Assembly (NCBI GenBank): GCA_964019695.1
Contig: OZ026518.1
Span: 69,823,254 to 69,887,253 of the forward strand
DNA: 64,000 bases
DNA from: Loripinus fragilis
Taxonomy: Eukaryota; Mollusca; Bivalvia; Lucinida; Lucinidae
Direction: 5' to 3'
In this document: positions 62,561 to 64,000 of the stretch, in pieces
Numbering within the stretch: position 1 is the stretch's first letter
How the letters are laid out: each line of letters begins with the position of its first letter
Made by a program: the position numbers and the translations under genes
The notes under the pieces: model-generated
The model's input: only the letters and a program-made list of their open reading frames with translations
Told to the model about the DNA's origin: nothing
The model's database searches: none

Positions 62561-62850
62561 CCGCCGTCGATGGATAGTTTCACTATTTTCAGGTTATATA
62601 TAGTCAAACTTATTAAATTTTTTGAACTATATTTTTCGGTAAAATATACAGCTAAATTATTTATCTACTATTAATTAGAACAAAAAATATATCTAAAACC
62701 AAATTAATAACACTTATTTAGCATACATAGTAGAATTAACGATAAAATGTGAAGACAGGGATTTAAAACATGATTGATTTACTTCCCTTACATAGAACAA
62801 CAAGTATATGACTTACATAAAAAGGATGATACCACCAATGAAACACAACT
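62561..62850. other. No feature recognised
   Basis: AT-rich spacer between the repeat cluster and the right-hand array. Confidence 0.5.
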
Positions 62851-62854
62851 TCAT

Positions 62855-64000
62855 TTTGGTGGGAACAGTGGCCATTAAAGCCCTGTATAAAGCTACCTCC
62901 GTGGTGGGAACAGTGGTCAATACTGTCCTGTATAAATCTATCTCCGTGGTGGGAACAGTTACAGTTACTACCCTGTATAAAACTATCTCCGTGGTGGGAA
63001 CAGTGACCATTACTACCATGTATAAAGATACCTCCGTGGTGGGAACAGTGGTCAGTACTGCCCTGTATAAAGCTATCTCCGTGGTGGGAACAGTGAAAGT
63101 TACTACCCTGTATAAAACTATCTCCGTGGTGGGAACAGTGATCATTAATACCATGTATAAAGCTATCTCCGTGATGGGAACAGTGGCCGTTGCTACCCTG
63201 TATAAATCTATCTCCGTGGTGGGAACAGTGACAGTTACTACCCTGTATAAAGCTAACTCCGTGCTGGGAACAGTGGCAGTTACTACCCTGTATAAAGCTA
63301 TCTCCGTAGTGGGAACTGTGACAGTTACTACCCTGTATAAATCTATCTCCGTGGTGGGAACAGTGACAGTTACTACCCTGTATAAATCTATCTCCGTGGT
63401 GGGAACAGTGACAGTTACTACCCTGTATAAAGCTATCTCCGTGCTGGGAACAGTGGCAGTTACTACCCTGTATAAAGCCATCTCCGTGGTGGGAACAGTG
63501 ACAGTTACTACCATGTATAAAGCTATCTCCGTGCTGGGAACAGTGACAATTTTATTCCCTGTATAAAGCTATCTCCGTGGTGGGAACAGTGACAGTAACT
63601 ACCCTGTATAAATCTTTCTCCGTGGTGGGAACAGTGACAGTTTCTACCCTGTATAAAGCTATCTCCATGGTGGGAACAGTGGCAGTTACTACCATGTATA
63701 AAGCCATCTACGTGGTGGGAACAGTGACAGTTACTACCCTGTATAAAGCTATCTCCGTGGTGGGAACAGTGACAGTTACTACCCTGTATAAATCTTTCTC
63801 CGTGGTGGTAACAGTGACAGTTTCTACCCTGTATAAAGCTATCTCCGTGGTGGGAACAGTGGTCAGTGCTGCCCTATTTAAAGCTACCTCCGTGGTGGGA
63901 ACAGTGACAGTAACTACCCTGTATTAAACTGTCTCCGTGGTGGGAACAGTGACAGTTACTACCCTGTTTAAAGCTATCTCCGTGGTGAGAACAGTGACAG
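62855..64000 (+). repeat. 45-bp minisatellite, right array (runs off the window)
   Basis: About 25 units in the opposite orientation to the 35-58 kb array. The plus strand reads VVGTVTVTTLYKAIS-type repeats. Units near 62.86-63.2 kb are diverged (GGTCAATACTG, GGTCAGTACTG), like the edges of the other arrays. Frames of 252 codons (plus) and 233 codons (minus) overlap here and both derive from the repeat. Confidence 0.95.

Noticed and set aside
62808..63566. 252-codon plus-strand frame as a repeat protein
   Set aside because: It lies in the 45-bp array and a 233-codon minus-strand frame overlaps it, so openness is explained by the repeat.

Overview
The window looks like non-genic nuclear DNA of a metazoan, most probably a bivalve mollusc. 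It is AT-rich and has no operon-like gene packing and no recognisable host exon. It is full of decayed retroelements, tRNA-derived SINEs and hairpin MITEs of types I associate with mollusc genomes. The assignment rests on repeat character; no species marker gene is present. I found no intact cellular gene, rRNA or functional tRNA.

Layout. 0-7.9 kb: dispersed repeats, a 5'-truncated retroelement tail between ~230-bp direct repeats, a TIR MITE, SINE pieces and a ~1 kb inverted-repeat element. 7.95-12.97 kb: a ~5 kb inverted-repeat element carrying subterminal repeat copies in both orientations and a decayed reading frame in its middle. 13.1-14.0 kb: a cluster of small MITEs. 14.7-24.0 kb: a LINE (CR1/jockey-like) endonuclease/RT relic split by a 7,458-bp foldback-like element at 16,348-23,805. 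That element has matching ends and a perfect 6-bp target duplication (TTGATC), and the RT frame reads through when it is removed. 24-32 kb: simple repeats, dispersed repeats, the tail of a LINE of the same type, a TA-flanked MITE and a complete SINE with a 12-bp target duplication. 32.3-35.3 kb: a broken Penelope-like RT copy and a ~640-bp conserved segment.

The dominant feature is an almost unbroken ~22.9 kb array (35,325-58,253) of a 45-bp minisatellite, roughly 510 units. It has irregular higher-order structure: a 74-unit (3,330-bp) tandem duplication, a 12-unit duplication, related blocks in the left and right parts, and a 46-bp variant confined to certain sub-blocks. The same unit occurs at 18.56-18.85 kb and, in the opposite orientation, from 62.86 kb to the right edge. 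Because 45 is a multiple of 3, stop-free stretches appear in several frames (a 15-residue repeat, VVGTVTVTTLYKAIS, on the minus strand). I read these as by-products of the repeat and not as genes.

How the parts relate. Each of the three 45-bp loci lies within about 1 kb of a copy of the same Penelope-like element. Two of them end in the same ~640-bp flank, which suggests that array plus flank is a mobile unit with a variable-length internal minisatellite. 58.3-62.8 kb separates the two opposite arrays. It holds a second LINE RT relic, itself interrupted by a short retroelement tail, and a 5'-truncated Penelope-like tail inserted into a tRNA-like repeat with a 9-bp target duplication.
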